This document shows positions 18,499 to 27,381 of a stretch of DNA of 64,000 nucleotides, one piece after another. A program made the position numbers and the translations under genes. The notes under the pieces are model-generated. The model had not been told where the DNA came from. It worked only from the letters and a program-made list of their open reading frames with translations, and searched no databases. Location of the stretch: contig CALMYE010000337.1 in assembly GCA_937873425.1 (NCBI GenBank), positions 32,894 through 96,893 on the forward strand, read 5' to 3'. This DNA comes from an uncultured Sphingopyxis sp. (GTDB lineage: Bacteria > Pseudomonadota > Alphaproteobacteria > Sphingomonadales > Sphingomonadaceae). The first letter of the stretch is position 1; every line of letters starts with the position of its first letter.

Positions 18499-18527
18499 GA
18501 TGTATACGTCCTATATTCCCGCGTCAA
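18499..18527 (-). promoter_or_regulatory. Candidate promoter and near-palindromic operator of the meta-cleavage operon
   Basis: GATGTATACGTC (18499-18510) is a near-palindrome with a single mismatched pair. On the minus strand TTGACG (18522-18527) and TATACA (18501-18506) are 15 bases apart, a short but possible -35/-10 pair, so a protein bound to the palindrome would cover the -10. The GTATAC core recalls GntR-type operators. It differs from the CATAANTTATG sites, so the meta-cleavage operon may have its own regulator; none of GntR type is in the window. Confidence 0.4.
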
Positions 18528-18563
18528 TGCCGCGCCGGCCTGCTCGTCGTCCTTCGCCCACAT

Positions 18564-19937
18564 TCATGCAGGCACGGACACGCGCTGCCGCAGCACCAGA
18601 CGCACCCCCAGCAGCGCCAGTCCCGTCATCACCCCCAGCATCGCGGCGCCGACGAAGATGAGCGCGGGACTCCAGCCGAGGCCCAGCATCATGCCCGCCA
18701 GAACCGGAGCGGCCGCCGCGCCGATCCGACCGATGCCGAACGCCCAGCCGAAAGCGGTGCTCTTGATCGCTTCCGGAAAGGCTTCGAGGATCAGGTTGAT
18801 CAGGCCCGCATGATAGGCGCAGATGGTGGCGGCGATGACGAAGACGAGCGCCGGCGCCATCCGCGGGTCGCCGAGCACCGCCGGCAGCATCAGCATCGCC
18901 GCGATGAAAAGCAGGATTTCGACATACATGACCTTGTAGATGCCGAAACGCGTCGTCAGCCAGCCTTGCGCGATCGTCCCGAGCGCACCGCCCAGTCCGA
19001 ACATCGCCGCCGCATCCATTCCCGCGGTCGAGGACATTCCCGAGCGGAGCAGCAGCGCCGGGGTCCAGTTCATCACGAAATAGAGGATCGCCTGGTCCAT
19101 CAGAAAGGCGATCCAGAAGAGGATCGTCAGCTTCCACAGCCCCGCCTCGAACAGCCGCGCCACCGGCTGCCGGTCGGCCTTCGCCCGTTCGGCGGGGTCT
19201 TCGTGGACCATGACCGCTTTGGCAATCACTGCCGGGAACAGCTGGCGGACGGCGGCGACCGCGCGCCGCTGATCGCCTTTCCGGCTCACCAGAAAATGCA
19301 CCGATTCGGGGACGACAAGCGCCGCGCCCGCGGTCAACGCCAGGGTGGTGATTCCCGCGACATGCAGCAGCATAGGCCAATCGGACTGGGACATGACGGC
19401 TCGCGCCATGACACTCCCCAGCAGGGAGCCGAGCGGCACGAACGCGATCATCAGCGACACGACGAGCCGCGAATGGCGCTGCGGCGAGAATTCCGAGGCC
19501 AGCGAGATCAGCGTCGGGAGCGCGGCGCCCAGGCCGATGCCGGTGACGAAGCGCACCAGGATCAGTTGGGCCAATGTCCCAGCATAGGCGGTCACCACGG
19601 TGCCGAGCCCCGCCAGCACCATGCCGATGATCACGACGCGCTTGCGCCCGAGCCATTGGTCGGCGGCGGCGCTCATCAGCAGCGCGCCCGCGATGGCGCC
19701 GACCAGCGCGGCGGAAAAGACGAGGCCGAAAGCGGAGATCGGAATGTCGAGGTCGCGGCTCATGTCGTGCGCGATCAGCCCGAGCAGTTGATTGTCCATG
19801 CCGTCGAACAGGACGAGCAGGCCGATCATCAGCAGGACGAGCGCCTGCCGGCCGCCGAGGCCACCCTCGCGAATCCGGCGCGAATAGTCGAAGGCGGCGG
19901 CAGCGACCGCATCGCCGCCGGAGGAAGGCTGGATCAT
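18564..19937 (-). CDS. MFS transporter, aromatic acid:H+ symporter type
   Basis: The 457-residue protein has 12 predicted membrane segments. The first helix carries LFDGMDNQLLG, matching the D-G-x-D signature of the AAHS group (PcaK, MhpT, BenK). The loop 2-3 motif is ADQWLGRKRVVIIG. Such carriers import aromatic acids with protons and are also chemoreceptors in some cases. It overlaps the preceding MFS gene by ATGA and sits 79 bp before the meta-cleavage operon on the same strand, so it probably supplies that pathway with its aromatic acid. Confidence 0.88.
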   Translation of the reverse strand: MIQPSSGGDAVAAAAFDYSRRIREGGLGGRQALVLLMIGLLVLFDGMDNQLLGLIAHDMSRDLDIPISAFGLVFSAALVGAIAGALLMSAAADQWLGRKRVVIIGMVLAGLGTVVTAYAGTLAQLILVRFVTGIGLGAALPTLISLASEFSPQRHSRLVVSLMIAFVPLGSLLGSVMARAVMSQSDWPMLLHVAGITTLALTAGAALVVPESVHFLVSRKGDQRRAVAAVRQLFPAVIAKAVMVHEDPAERAKADRQPVARLFEAGLWKLTILFWIAFLMDQAILYFVMNWTPALLLRSGMSSTAGMDAAAMFGLGGALGTIAQGWLTTRFGIYKVMYVEILLFIAAMLMLPAVLGDPRMAPALVFVIAATICAYHAGLINLILEAFPEAIKSTAFGWAFGIGRIGAAAAPVLAGMMLGLGWSPALIFVGAAMLGVMTGLALLGVRLVLRQRVSVPA

Positions 19938-21265
19938 CCGGCCCGGCCCTCCGCGACGATCGCCGCTGGATCTTCGCCCGGCCGTTCGGCTTCCCTGCGC
20001 CGGATGCTGCGGGCCGCCGCCAGGAACAGGCCGCCGGCGACCGCGAAGAAGGAGGCGGTTACCACAAGCGCCCAGCGCAGCGGATCGGCCACGCCGGCCG
20101 CGGCGAACAGGTCGCTCGCGGTTCCGGCGAGCGTCGGCCCGGTGCTGTAGCCGATCATCGTCAGCGCCACTGCGAGAATGCCGGCCAGCACGCCGCGCAT
20201 ATGCACCGGCGCCAGCGTCATATAGGTGGCGAAGGTCGCCCCGTAATAGATGTAGTTGAAGAAATTATAGGCCGCGAAAAGGACGATCGCGACCTGCCAG
20301 CTGCTGGCGAACAGCGCCGCGATCGCAAAGGGTGCCGCGAGCGTAACGAGGAAGCCGACCATGCGCGGTCCCGCCCAGGTCGATCGCCGCGCCAGCCAGT
20401 CTGCCAATATGCCGCCCGCGATGATACCCGCGATGCCGGTCGGCCCCTTGGCGAGCGCGATGGCGAAGCCGGCCTCGTCGATCGAAAGCTGATGGATGCG
20501 GATCAGGAAGGGCGACAGGAAGGCCGCCAGCCCCGCCTGCGCGATCACGACGCACACCGCGGCGAGAAGGAGGAGCAGGAGCGGACGGACGCGCAGCAGC
20601 GTGCCGAGCGCCTCGCGCAGCCTGTAGCCGCCCCGGCTTTCGGTCGCGGCCGCATCGTCATAATTGCCGCGCCGCGGCTCGCGCACCGTCGAGAGCAGCA
20701 GGATGGCCAGCAGGATTCCGGGAATGCCGAAGATCAGGAACACCGCCCGCCATCCATAAGCCGCCGCCAGCACCCCGCCGATCGCGAAGCTGAGCATCAT
20801 GCCGAGCGGCGTGCTCGCAAAGAAGACGGACAGGGCGAACCCCCGCCTTTCCTTCGGGAAATAGTCGGTGATGAGCGACATGGACGCGGGATTGGCGCCG
20901 GATTCGGCGGCGCCCACGCCCATGCGGGCCAGCGCAAGGGTGATCCACGATCCGGCAAGGCCGCTCGCTGCGGTGAGGCAGCTCCAAACGGCCAGCATGC
21001 CGGCCAGCATCCGCGTCCGCCGGTATCGATCGATCATCATTCCCAGCGGGATGCCGGCCAGCGAATAGGAAACCGCGAAGATCAGCCCGGCGAGCAGGCC
21101 GAGCTGCGTATCGCTCAGCGCGAATTCCTGTTTGATCGGTTCCGCAAGGACCATGATGAGCGCGCGGTCGACCGTGTTGAAAGTGCTGACCAGGGCGAGG
21201 ACGAAAACCACATAATATTTATAGGATGTGGAATAGTCCTCATGCGGGCGGGGATATGCGTTCAC
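19934..21265 (-). CDS. MFS transporter, spinster-like
   Basis: The 443-residue protein has about 12 membrane segments. It begins STFNTVDRALIMVLAEPIKQEFALSDTQLGLLAGLIFAVSY; the D-R-x-x-x-x-x-L-x-E-P-I and S-D-T-Q-x-G-L elements are typical of the spinster-like MFS carriers abundant in sphingomonads. The loop motif is DRYRRTRMLA. GTG at 21265 is the start, with GAGGAAA upstream. It is coupled to the AAHS-type carrier by a 4-bp overlap, so two carriers of different subfamilies are co-expressed. Substrate and direction are unknown. Confidence 0.88.
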   Translation of the reverse strand: MNAYPRPHEDYSTSYKYYVVFVLALVSTFNTVDRALIMVLAEPIKQEFALSDTQLGLLAGLIFAVSYSLAGIPLGMMIDRYRRTRMLAGMLAVWSCLTAASGLAGSWITLALARMGVGAAESGANPASMSLITDYFPKERRGFALSVFFASTPLGMMLSFAIGGVLAAAYGWRAVFLIFGIPGILLAILLLSTVREPRRGNYDDAAATESRGGYRLREALGTLLRVRPLLLLLLAAVCVVIAQAGLAAFLSPFLIRIHQLSIDEAGFAIALAKGPTGIAGIIAGGILADWLARRSTWAGPRMVGFLVTLAAPFAIAALFASSWQVAIVLFAAYNFFNYIYYGATFATYMTLAPVHMRGVLAGILAVALTMIGYSTGPTLAGTASDLFAAAGVADPLRWALVVTASFFAVAGGLFLAAARSIRRREAERPGEDPAAIVAEGRAG

Positions 21266-21346
21266 CGATTTTCCTCATCGCCCCTTGACGCTGTCCCGAC
21301 AAGCCTCGGAACCGATCGCTCGACATGATCGCCCGCCATAGCGGAC

Positions 21347-21373
21347 CCCGGCGCCCTTTGTCAGGGCGCCGGG
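21347..21373 (-). terminator. Strong hairpin after the second TonB receptor
   Basis: CCCGGCGCCCT and AGGGCGCCGGG form a perfect 11-bp stem with a 5-base loop, starting 9 bases beyond the receptor stop at 21382. No T-run follows on the minus strand, so it may act as a terminator helped by other factors or as an mRNA 3' stabiliser. Confidence 0.6.
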
Positions 21374-21381
21374 ACGGATCG

Positions 21382-23781
21382 TCAGAATTTGGTCGACAAC
21401 TGAACGGCGAAGGATCGCGCCCTGTCGACCCTGGTCGCGACCGCGGTCGATCCGGTCATCGCCGCGCGGTAGTTGCCCGTGGCCTGGTTCGTCACATTCT
21501 TGGCGATGACGGCCAGTTCCCAGCGGTCGTCGACGGCGCCGAGCGAGGCCCGAAGATCGAGCTTCGCATAGGCCGGCTGCGACGTCAGCGGATCGACGTT
21601 GGCCTGCTGGAAAAAGCGCGACGAGAAATAGAGCCAGCTCCCCAGCTTGAGCTTCACGTCCGATGAAAGATCGGCGGAATAGTTGGCGCTGACGCTGCCG
21701 CTCCATTTGGGGGCATAGGCCTTTCGCCCCCCGCGGAGATTGGGCACCGGGCAAACCGGCGCGATCTGGGCGATCAGAGCCGGGTCGGTGGGCCGAATCG
21801 GGCACGGCGCATTCACATAGTCGAGATATTTGGCATCGAGATAGCCGACATTGGCGGACAGGCTGAAATCGGAGAACGGACGGATGCCGACTTCCAGCTC
21901 GACGCCCCGCGCGCGCGCCTTTCCGACGTTGGCGATCACCGACTGATTGATGCCGTTGGCATCGATGATCGTCGTCGATTCCTGCAGATCGTCATAGTCG
22001 CTGTTGAAAACCGTGATGTTGGTCGTCAAACGCCGGTCGAGCCAGGTCGCCTTGATGCCGGCCTCGTAGGACTTCACGGTTTCCGGGTCGAACTCGTCGA
22101 GGTTCTGGCCGATCGACCAGCCGCCGGCCTTGAAGCCGGTGGCAAAGGACACATAGGCCATGACATCGGGCGTGATGTCATACTGGAGGTTGACCGAAGG
22201 CATGAACTTGTCGTCGGTGCGCTTCGTGTTCACATAGTCGCCCCCGACGCGTCCGACCCTGGTCCAGGTGGCGAACTGCGCCGGCGTCAATTCCTCGACG
22301 ACCTGGCCGATCGCGTTGCCGCGGCCCGCGCGGGTGGTGCGGTGCGCCCTTTTCTTGATCGAGCTGTAGCGCGCGCCGAGATTGATGCGGAAGGCGTCCG
22401 ACAGATTGATGGTCGCCGCGCCGAACACCGACCTGTTGGACTGATCCTGGTCGCCGGTGACTTCCTGCGCGATCGGTGTCCCGGAAGGGATGACCGCGGC
22501 CCCGGTCGCCCCGGCGCTCGTATTGGCGGTGGCAGCGAAATTGGCGAAGTAGAAGCCCGTGTTGATCGCGCCCTTCATGTTGGAATCGTCGTAATAGAGC
22601 CCCAGCATATATTCGACCGGGCCGCCCTTGTCGGATTCGAGGCGCAGTTCCTGGCTGAACGAACGGAATTTCTCCGGCTGCGAAAGCGGCAATCCGTTGG
22701 GCAGGTTGGCGCCCGGAAAGGCGAAGGAGGCACCGCTCAAGGTCGTCCGGAACAGATCGTGATAATAATATCCGGTCGTCGAGGTGAAGGTCAGCCCGCC
22801 GACCGGCACGGCGATGTCCAGCGCCCCGCTGACCGATTCCAGCTCGAAACTGGCATCGCCCGAGGCGGTGACGAAATTGAGCCTGTTGTCCTGATCGCCC
22901 GGAACGAGAATTCCGGCGCAGGTTCCGGCAGGCTGGTCGAAATTGGGGCCCGCGCCGTAACCCGGCGCCGGCGGGCAGTTCACGATCTCCTGAAGCTCCG
23001 TATGCTTGTCGTCATATTTGGCGTAATCGACCCGCAGGTTCACGTCGATGTCGCCGGGCGTTTCGTAGCGCAATGCGAGGCGGGCCTGCATATCGGAATT
23101 GTTCGGCCCTTTGTTGTCGAGCCGCAGATTCTTGATATAGCCGCCCATTCCGAACAGTCGGAACGCGCCGCGCATCGACAGCCCCTCCGCCAGCGGACCA
23201 CCGACCGCTGCCTGGACGTCATATTCGTCGTCGGACGGCGAATAGAGGGCCGATGCATAGCCCTCGAGATTCTGGCCCGGCTTCTTGGTGACGATGCTCA
23301 GCGCGCCCGCGATGGTATTGCTGCCGAAATAGGTCGATTGCGGCCCCTTCAATATCTCGATCCGTTCGAGATCGAGAAAACCGCCGCGAATGACCTGCGA
23401 CCGCGCCACATAGACGCCGTCCACGAAGATGCCCACGGCCTGCTCGAAGCCCATGTTGAAGCCCGAGCCGATACCGCGAATGTTGAGCGAGTCCGAAGCC
23501 CCGCCGGTGTTGATCTTGACCCCGCTGACGCGGTTGCCGAGATCGCCCAAGGTGCTGATCTGGGATGTCCGCAAAGTGTCGCCGCTCGCAACGGCGATGG
23601 AAATCGGCACATCCTGCAGGCTCTGCTCGCGCCGCTGCGCCGTAACAATGATATCGCCGTCCCCGGCTACGGAATCGCCCTGATCGCTCGTCTGGGCGAA
23701 GGCCGCCTGCGGCGCCGCGACGCCCCCTACGGCCAGTCCCACGCAGGCGGCCGCGCTCAAATAGCACCATTTCCCAGGCAT
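21382..23781 (-). CDS. TonB-dependent outer-membrane receptor
   Basis: The 799-residue receptor has a signal peptide (LAVGGVAAPQAAFAQ), the TonB-box/plug start GDIIVTAQRREQSLQDVPIS, the plug motif ILKGPQSTYFGSNTIAG, and a barrel ending in the Phe of QLSTKF. The ATG at 23781 follows GGGAGAC; upstream in-frame Met codons would ruin the signal peptide. The promoter region carries palindrome site 3 and the two LigB-fold genes lie upstream on the same strand. A strong hairpin follows the stop. This is the second receptor tied to the shared palindrome; it is similar in size to the first but clearly different in sequence. Substrate unknown. Confidence 0.93.
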   Translation of the reverse strand: MPGKWCYLSAAACVGLAVGGVAAPQAAFAQTSDQGDSVAGDGDIIVTAQRREQSLQDVPISIAVASGDTLRTSQISTLGDLGNRVSGVKINTGGASDSLNIRGIGSGFNMGFEQAVGIFVDGVYVARSQVIRGGFLDLERIEILKGPQSTYFGSNTIAGALSIVTKKPGQNLEGYASALYSPSDDEYDVQAAVGGPLAEGLSMRGAFRLFGMGGYIKNLRLDNKGPNNSDMQARLALRYETPGDIDVNLRVDYAKYDDKHTELQEIVNCPPAPGYGAGPNFDQPAGTCAGILVPGDQDNRLNFVTASGDASFELESVSGALDIAVPVGGLTFTSTTGYYYHDLFRTTLSGASFAFPGANLPNGLPLSQPEKFRSFSQELRLESDKGGPVEYMLGLYYDDSNMKGAINTGFYFANFAATANTSAGATGAAVIPSGTPIAQEVTGDQDQSNRSVFGAATINLSDAFRINLGARYSSIKKRAHRTTRAGRGNAIGQVVEELTPAQFATWTRVGRVGGDYVNTKRTDDKFMPSVNLQYDITPDVMAYVSFATGFKAGGWSIGQNLDEFDPETVKSYEAGIKATWLDRRLTTNITVFNSDYDDLQESTTIIDANGINQSVIANVGKARARGVELEVGIRPFSDFSLSANVGYLDAKYLDYVNAPCPIRPTDPALIAQIAPVCPVPNLRGGRKAYAPKWSGSVSANYSADLSSDVKLKLGSWLYFSSRFFQQANVDPLTSQPAYAKLDLRASLGAVDDRWELAVIAKNVTNQATGNYRAAMTGSTAVATRVDRARSFAVQLSTKF

Positions 23782-23867
23782 ATGCTGTCTCCCTCTCCCG
23801 GCCTGTGCGCAGGCTCGAATCGCTTTGGTTTCGGCGCCATCATAGCGCCCCGATTTTGTCATGCAAT

Positions 23868-23878
23868 AATAAGTTATG
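23868..23878. promoter_or_regulatory. Operator-like palindrome, site 3
   Basis: AATAAGTTATG on the plus strand; on the minus strand CATAACTTATT is followed by ATTGCAT. It lies in the 165-bp gap before the TonB receptor at 23781. Its extended match to site 1 includes the ATTGCA box. Operator function is inferred. Confidence 0.55.
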
Positions 23879-23946
23879 ATCTAATAGTATTTTTGGGCTT
23901 GCCGGGCGCATTTCCGGCGCGGATGCGGCAACGGAAAGGCGGCCGT

Positions 23947-24945
23947 CTATCCCGGACTTGCAGGGCCCTTGTCCGCAGCGTCCCACAGCACCCAGCCGCA
24001 GCCCGCGGTCGCGATATGGGCGGGAAAATAATCGACCACCTCGCAGCGATAGGCGCCCTGGGCCGCGTGCATCGCGCCCGCGGCGACCAGCCAGGTCCGA
24101 AGCTCCCCGGTGCCCGAATCGGTCGCGGCGGACTGAAAGGAGAAAAGCGCCTTCAGCGCTTCGACGTCGCCGCGTTCGAGGCAGTCGAGCACCCAGCGGT
24201 CGAGCGGCTCGTCGACCCATCCCGACAGGGGGCCGGAAGGATCGTGCGACATCCCGCCGCTGCCATAGATGGCGACGGGGTCGGGCAGCGCGGCGCAGAT
24301 GTCGGCGATCGCCCGGCCCAGCGCCAGGCAGCGCTCGCCGGTGAGCACCGCCTTCGACCGCTCGATCGTCTTGACGATCACCGGGACCACCGGGATGTCG
24401 AGCGCCGGCATGATCAGCGGCAGCGGCCGCGTCAGCGCGTGCGGCGCCTTGCGCTCGGGACGGCCCTGCGGATGGATCTTCCGGCTGATCGCAACGTCGA
24501 AATCGCGGCGCACCAATTCGGTCTGCAGATGGGCGGCCAGGTCCGCCGCCGAGCGGAGCGTGACGCCGAAGCGATCGGGATTCTCCCAGAAACGGAGCGG
24601 GGGGTCGGCGTCGAAATCGCCATAATTATGGAATCCCTCAATATCCCCCTCGCCCGAATAGATCATTACATTGGGCAGGTTGGCGGCGGAGAACCATTCG
24701 TCCTGGTCGCCGGCGACGACGATCAGCGCGGCGGGCTTCACCGCGGCGAGCGCGCTGGCGAGCCGGGCAAAGGCCCCGTCCCTTCGCGCGACCCAGTCGG
24801 CGACGCAGACCGCGTCCTGCCGTTCGGCCTCGGGCGGCTGCGGCACGCCGTCGCTGATCAGTTTCCAATAGCGCTGCCAGCCGGCGTGCGTGTCCTGGAA
24901 CAGGCTCGGAAAATGGGACGAGGCCATCCCCAAAATTATCGGCAT
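23947..24945 (-). CDS. LigB-fold (class III extradiol dioxygenase) protein with changed metal residues
   Basis: This 332-residue protein matches the LigB layout of protocatechuate 4,5-dioxygenase: ASSHFPSLF (H11), AGDQDEWF (79-85), the KAPHALTRPL segment (H169), GSGGMSHDPSGP (H234) and ELRTWLVAAGAM. Aligned by eye to LigB, H12, H127 and H195 are retained as H11, H169 and H234. The iron ligand His61 (of YNDH) falls on Gln81, and Glu242 falls on Gly278 with a Glu three residues later. It overlaps the upstream paralogue by 10 bp and they are probably co-translated. It could be an extradiol dioxygenase with another ligand arrangement or a non-oxidative relative. Confidence 0.75.
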   Translation of the reverse strand: MPIILGMASSHFPSLFQDTHAGWQRYWKLISDGVPQPPEAERQDAVCVADWVARRDGAFARLASALAAVKPAALIVVAGDQDEWFSAANLPNVMIYSGEGDIEGFHNYGDFDADPPLRFWENPDRFGVTLRSAADLAAHLQTELVRRDFDVAISRKIHPQGRPERKAPHALTRPLPLIMPALDIPVVPVIVKTIERSKAVLTGERCLALGRAIADICAALPDPVAIYGSGGMSHDPSGPLSGWVDEPLDRWVLDCLERGDVEALKALFSFQSAATDSGTGELRTWLVAAGAMHAAQGAYRCEVVDYFPAHIATAGCGWVLWDAADKGPASPG

Positions 24946-25868
24946 GACGGCTGCTCCCATGCGATGAAACCCACGCCGGCCGCACCATGATGCACCGGCA
25001 TATAATCGATCAGCCGGGCGCGGCAGCCGGCCTCCTCCAGCGCGGCGCCGGCCACCGTCCAAAGCCGGATCTCGGCCGAGCTGCCCTGCAGGGTCCGCGA
25101 CCGCGCGTCCCAGATGCCCGCGATATCGCCCGACCGGCCCCGGACCAGGCGCGTCAGCACCCACCGGTCGAGCACGTCGTCGACCCAACCCGCCATCGGC
25201 CCGTGCGGATCGCCCGACAGCCCGCCGCTGACGAGAAGTCCGATCCGCTTTTCGGTCAGCCCCGCCGCCTGCGCGAGAGCGCGGCCGAAGCGATGGAGGC
25301 GCGGGCCCGGCAGGACGGGTTCGACATGGCAATTGACGTGCAGGGGAATGACGGGGAGGCGCCCCCCCAGACGCCTCCCCGCCTCCGCCGCAGCCGGGGT
25401 CACGCCCCGTCCGGCGTCACCCAGCGGCCGGAACAGGCCGCGTCCTTCCGAAATATCGAAGCCGGCCCGCACCAGTTCCTCGACCAGCACCTCGGCGAGC
25501 GCATCGTCGCAGGCCAGACGCACCTCGTCCGCTTCCTCGCCGAGGTCGGCGATGGCGGGATCACCCCAGATCTCGCCGCCGACCTGGACGTGCAGCTGGG
25601 GGACGTTCGACAGGTCGAACACATCGCCGCGGTCGGCATGGAGCAGGATCAGCGCATCGAGCTCCGCCGCGTCGATCAGGCCCGCGAGCGTGCCGAACGC
25701 GGCGCCGATCCGCCGCTCATAGTCCGCCAGCCGCTCCTCCGTCTCCTCCTCGCGGCTCCGCGGCTGAACGATGTCTCCGACCAGAAATTCCGAAATGTCC
25801 CGCCACCGGCTTCGCGGCCGATACATCAGCGGCGAATGGCTCAGGCCGACTCCAAGCACGATTGGCAT
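24936..25868 (-). CDS. LigB-fold paralogue, strongly degenerate active site
   Basis: The 310-residue protein shares the layout of its downstream neighbour: GLSHSPLMY (H11), LHADRGDVFDLSNVP, GGLSGDPHGPMAGWVDDVLDRWVL, EIRLWTVAGAAL and the DYMPVHHGAAGVGF tail. Compared with LigB, His61 falls on Arg80, the second His on Arg154, the catalytic His195 on Gly219, and Glu242 on Ser; only His12 is kept. The ATG at 25868 follows GGGAGAG. Its coupled translation with the less degenerate paralogue suggests a heteromer in which this subunit is structural. It is divergent from the Rieske dioxygenase, with palindrome site 4 between. Confidence 0.72.
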   Translation of the reverse strand: MPIVLGVGLSHSPLMYRPRSRWRDISEFLVGDIVQPRSREEETEERLADYERRIGAAFGTLAGLIDAAELDALILLHADRGDVFDLSNVPQLHVQVGGEIWGDPAIADLGEEADEVRLACDDALAEVLVEELVRAGFDISEGRGLFRPLGDAGRGVTPAAAEAGRRLGGRLPVIPLHVNCHVEPVLPGPRLHRFGRALAQAAGLTEKRIGLLVSGGLSGDPHGPMAGWVDDVLDRWVLTRLVRGRSGDIAGIWDARSRTLQGSSAEIRLWTVAGAALEEAGCRARLIDYMPVHHGAAGVGFIAWEQPSCR

Positions 25869-25936
25869 TCCACTCTCCCGCGGCCGCGATCCGGCCACCT
25901 TGTCCCTGCTGCTGCGTCCGCCGGGGTCAACCGGGC

Positions 25937-25970
25937 TTGACAGCATTTTACTTTGCTAGCATAACTTATG
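25937..25970 (+). promoter_or_regulatory. Promoter with overlapping palindrome, site 4 (CATAACTTATG)
   Basis: TTGACA at 25937-25942 is followed after 17 bases by CATAAC (25960-25965), a reasonable -35/-10 pair for the Rieske dioxygenase. The perfect palindrome CATAACTTATG (25960-25970) covers the -10, as expected for a repressor site. The gap is shared with the divergent LigB-fold genes. Confidence 0.6.
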
Positions 25971-26016
25971 TGGTAGTTGCAATAGGCCGGCTGGCAAAGC
26001 CGCCGGAGAGCCCAGA

Positions 26017-27381
26017 ATGGTGAGAGGGGTGCAAATGGACGGCGATACGATTGACGGTCGGCTGGTGGACGCCGAGGCGGGCCTGATCGACCGGCGGATT
26101 TTTTCCGACCAGGATATTTTCGAACAGGAAGCGAAGCAGGTGTTCGGCAAGTCCTGGCTGTTCGTCGGCCATGAAAGCCAGATTCCGAACAACGGCGATT
26201 ATTTCACCTCGCAGGCTGGTCGCGACGCGGTCGTCGTGACCCGCGATTCGGACGGCGAGGTGCGGGTCATGCTGAACATGTGCACCCATCGCGGCATGCC
26301 GGTATGCCGCTATGACAAGGGCAATGCGAAGCGGTTCACCTGCCCCTATCATGGCTGGACCTTTTCCAACAACGGCGACCTCAGCGGCCTGCCGCTGTCG
26401 ACCGACGGCTATGGCGGCCAACTCGACCGCAAGAAATGGGGCCTGATCCAGGCGCGCGTGACGCTCTACCACGGCTCGATCTGGGCCACCTTCGACGCGG
26501 CGGTGCCGCCGTTCGAGGAAACGCTCGGCGACATGGCGGTGATGCTCCGCGACTTCATGCAGGGTCCGGACGGCGAGGACGACGGGCTGGAGGTCATCGA
26601 CGGCATCCTGAAGTTCGAAATCCACAGCAACTGGAAGTTCGGCGCCGAAAACAACGCCGGCGACCTGTATCACGACGTCAGCCACAATTCGGTCCAGCGC
26701 GTCGGGCTCGCCCTCTCCGGCCTGCGCGGCCGCCATGTCTGGAACGCCGACAAGCACAGTTTCAAGATATTGAACGTCGCCTATCCCGCGGGCGGACACG
26801 CGGCGCGCGTCAACCTCTACGACGACGAGCAGCGCGAATATCATCCGCAATGGGCGGTCGTTCCGGAAGTCGACGAATATTTCCGCGCGGCCCATTATGC
26901 GCGTCAGGACCGGCTGGGCGAAAAGGCCCGGCTGCTCAATCGCGGCGGCATCGTCTTTCCCAACATTGCCTATAATTCGGCGGGACGCTGGCAGATCACC
27001 ATGTGGGTTCCGAGGGCGCCCAACCGCACCGAGGTGTGGAAATGGTATTTCGTGCCGAAGAAGGCGCCGCAGAAGGTCAAGGACACGCTGCGCCACTATC
27101 TGCTCCGCTATGGCGGCCCGTCGGGGATGGTCGAGCAGGACGATATCGAGAATTGGGCCTCGGCGCAGGTCGGCGCGGAGTGCGCGGCCGCCAACCGGCT
27201 GCCCATGAACTACACGCTCCACATGGGGCAGGCGCAATGGGCCTGGCCCGTCCCCTGGTTCGGCGAGGGCGCCTATGTCGACGAAGGCGTATCCGAGCAT
27301 GCGCAGCGCGTTTTCTATGCGCGCTGGGCCGAGATGATGGGCCACCCGGCCATCGAACAGGGGCAGGAGGCCGGCCGGTGA
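26017..27381 (+). CDS. Aromatic-ring-hydroxylating dioxygenase, large (Rieske) subunit
   Basis: The 454-residue alpha subunit has the Rieske ligands C89-T-H91 and C109-P-Y-H112 and the mononuclear iron motif ENNAGD216-LYH219-DVSH223. Spacing between the two His is three residues, shorter than the four of naphthalene or benzoate dioxygenases. It would add O2 across an aromatic ring, or hydroxylate it, in a complex with the beta subunit encoded next. ATG at 26017 has GGAGAG upstream; an in-frame ATG at 26035 with GAGAGGGG is equally possible. No ferredoxin or reductase gene is nearby. Promoter site 4 suggests control by a MarR repressor. Confidence 0.92.
   Translation: MVRGVQMDGDTIDGRLVDAEAGLIDRRIFSDQDIFEQEAKQVFGKSWLFVGHESQIPNNGDYFTSQAGRDAVVVTRDSDGEVRVMLNMCTHRGMPVCRYDKGNAKRFTCPYHGWTFSNNGDLSGLPLSTDGYGGQLDRKKWGLIQARVTLYHGSIWATFDAAVPPFEETLGDMAVMLRDFMQGPDGEDDGLEVIDGILKFEIHSNWKFGAENNAGDLYHDVSHNSVQRVGLALSGLRGRHVWNADKHSFKILNVAYPAGGHAARVNLYDDEQREYHPQWAVVPEVDEYFRAAHYARQDRLGEKARLLNRGGIVFPNIAYNSAGRWQITMWVPRAPNRTEVWKWYFVPKKAPQKVKDTLRHYLLRYGGPSGMVEQDDIENWASAQVGAECAAANRLPMNYTLHMGQAQWAWPVPWFGEGAYVDEGVSEHAQRVFYARWAEMMGHPAIEQGQEAGR

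Noticed and set aside
22342-24990. 882-residue plus-strand open frame
   Set aside because: It runs opposite the TonB receptor and a LigB-fold gene and has an Arg/Gly/Ala-rich composition with no motifs; a high-GC shadow frame.
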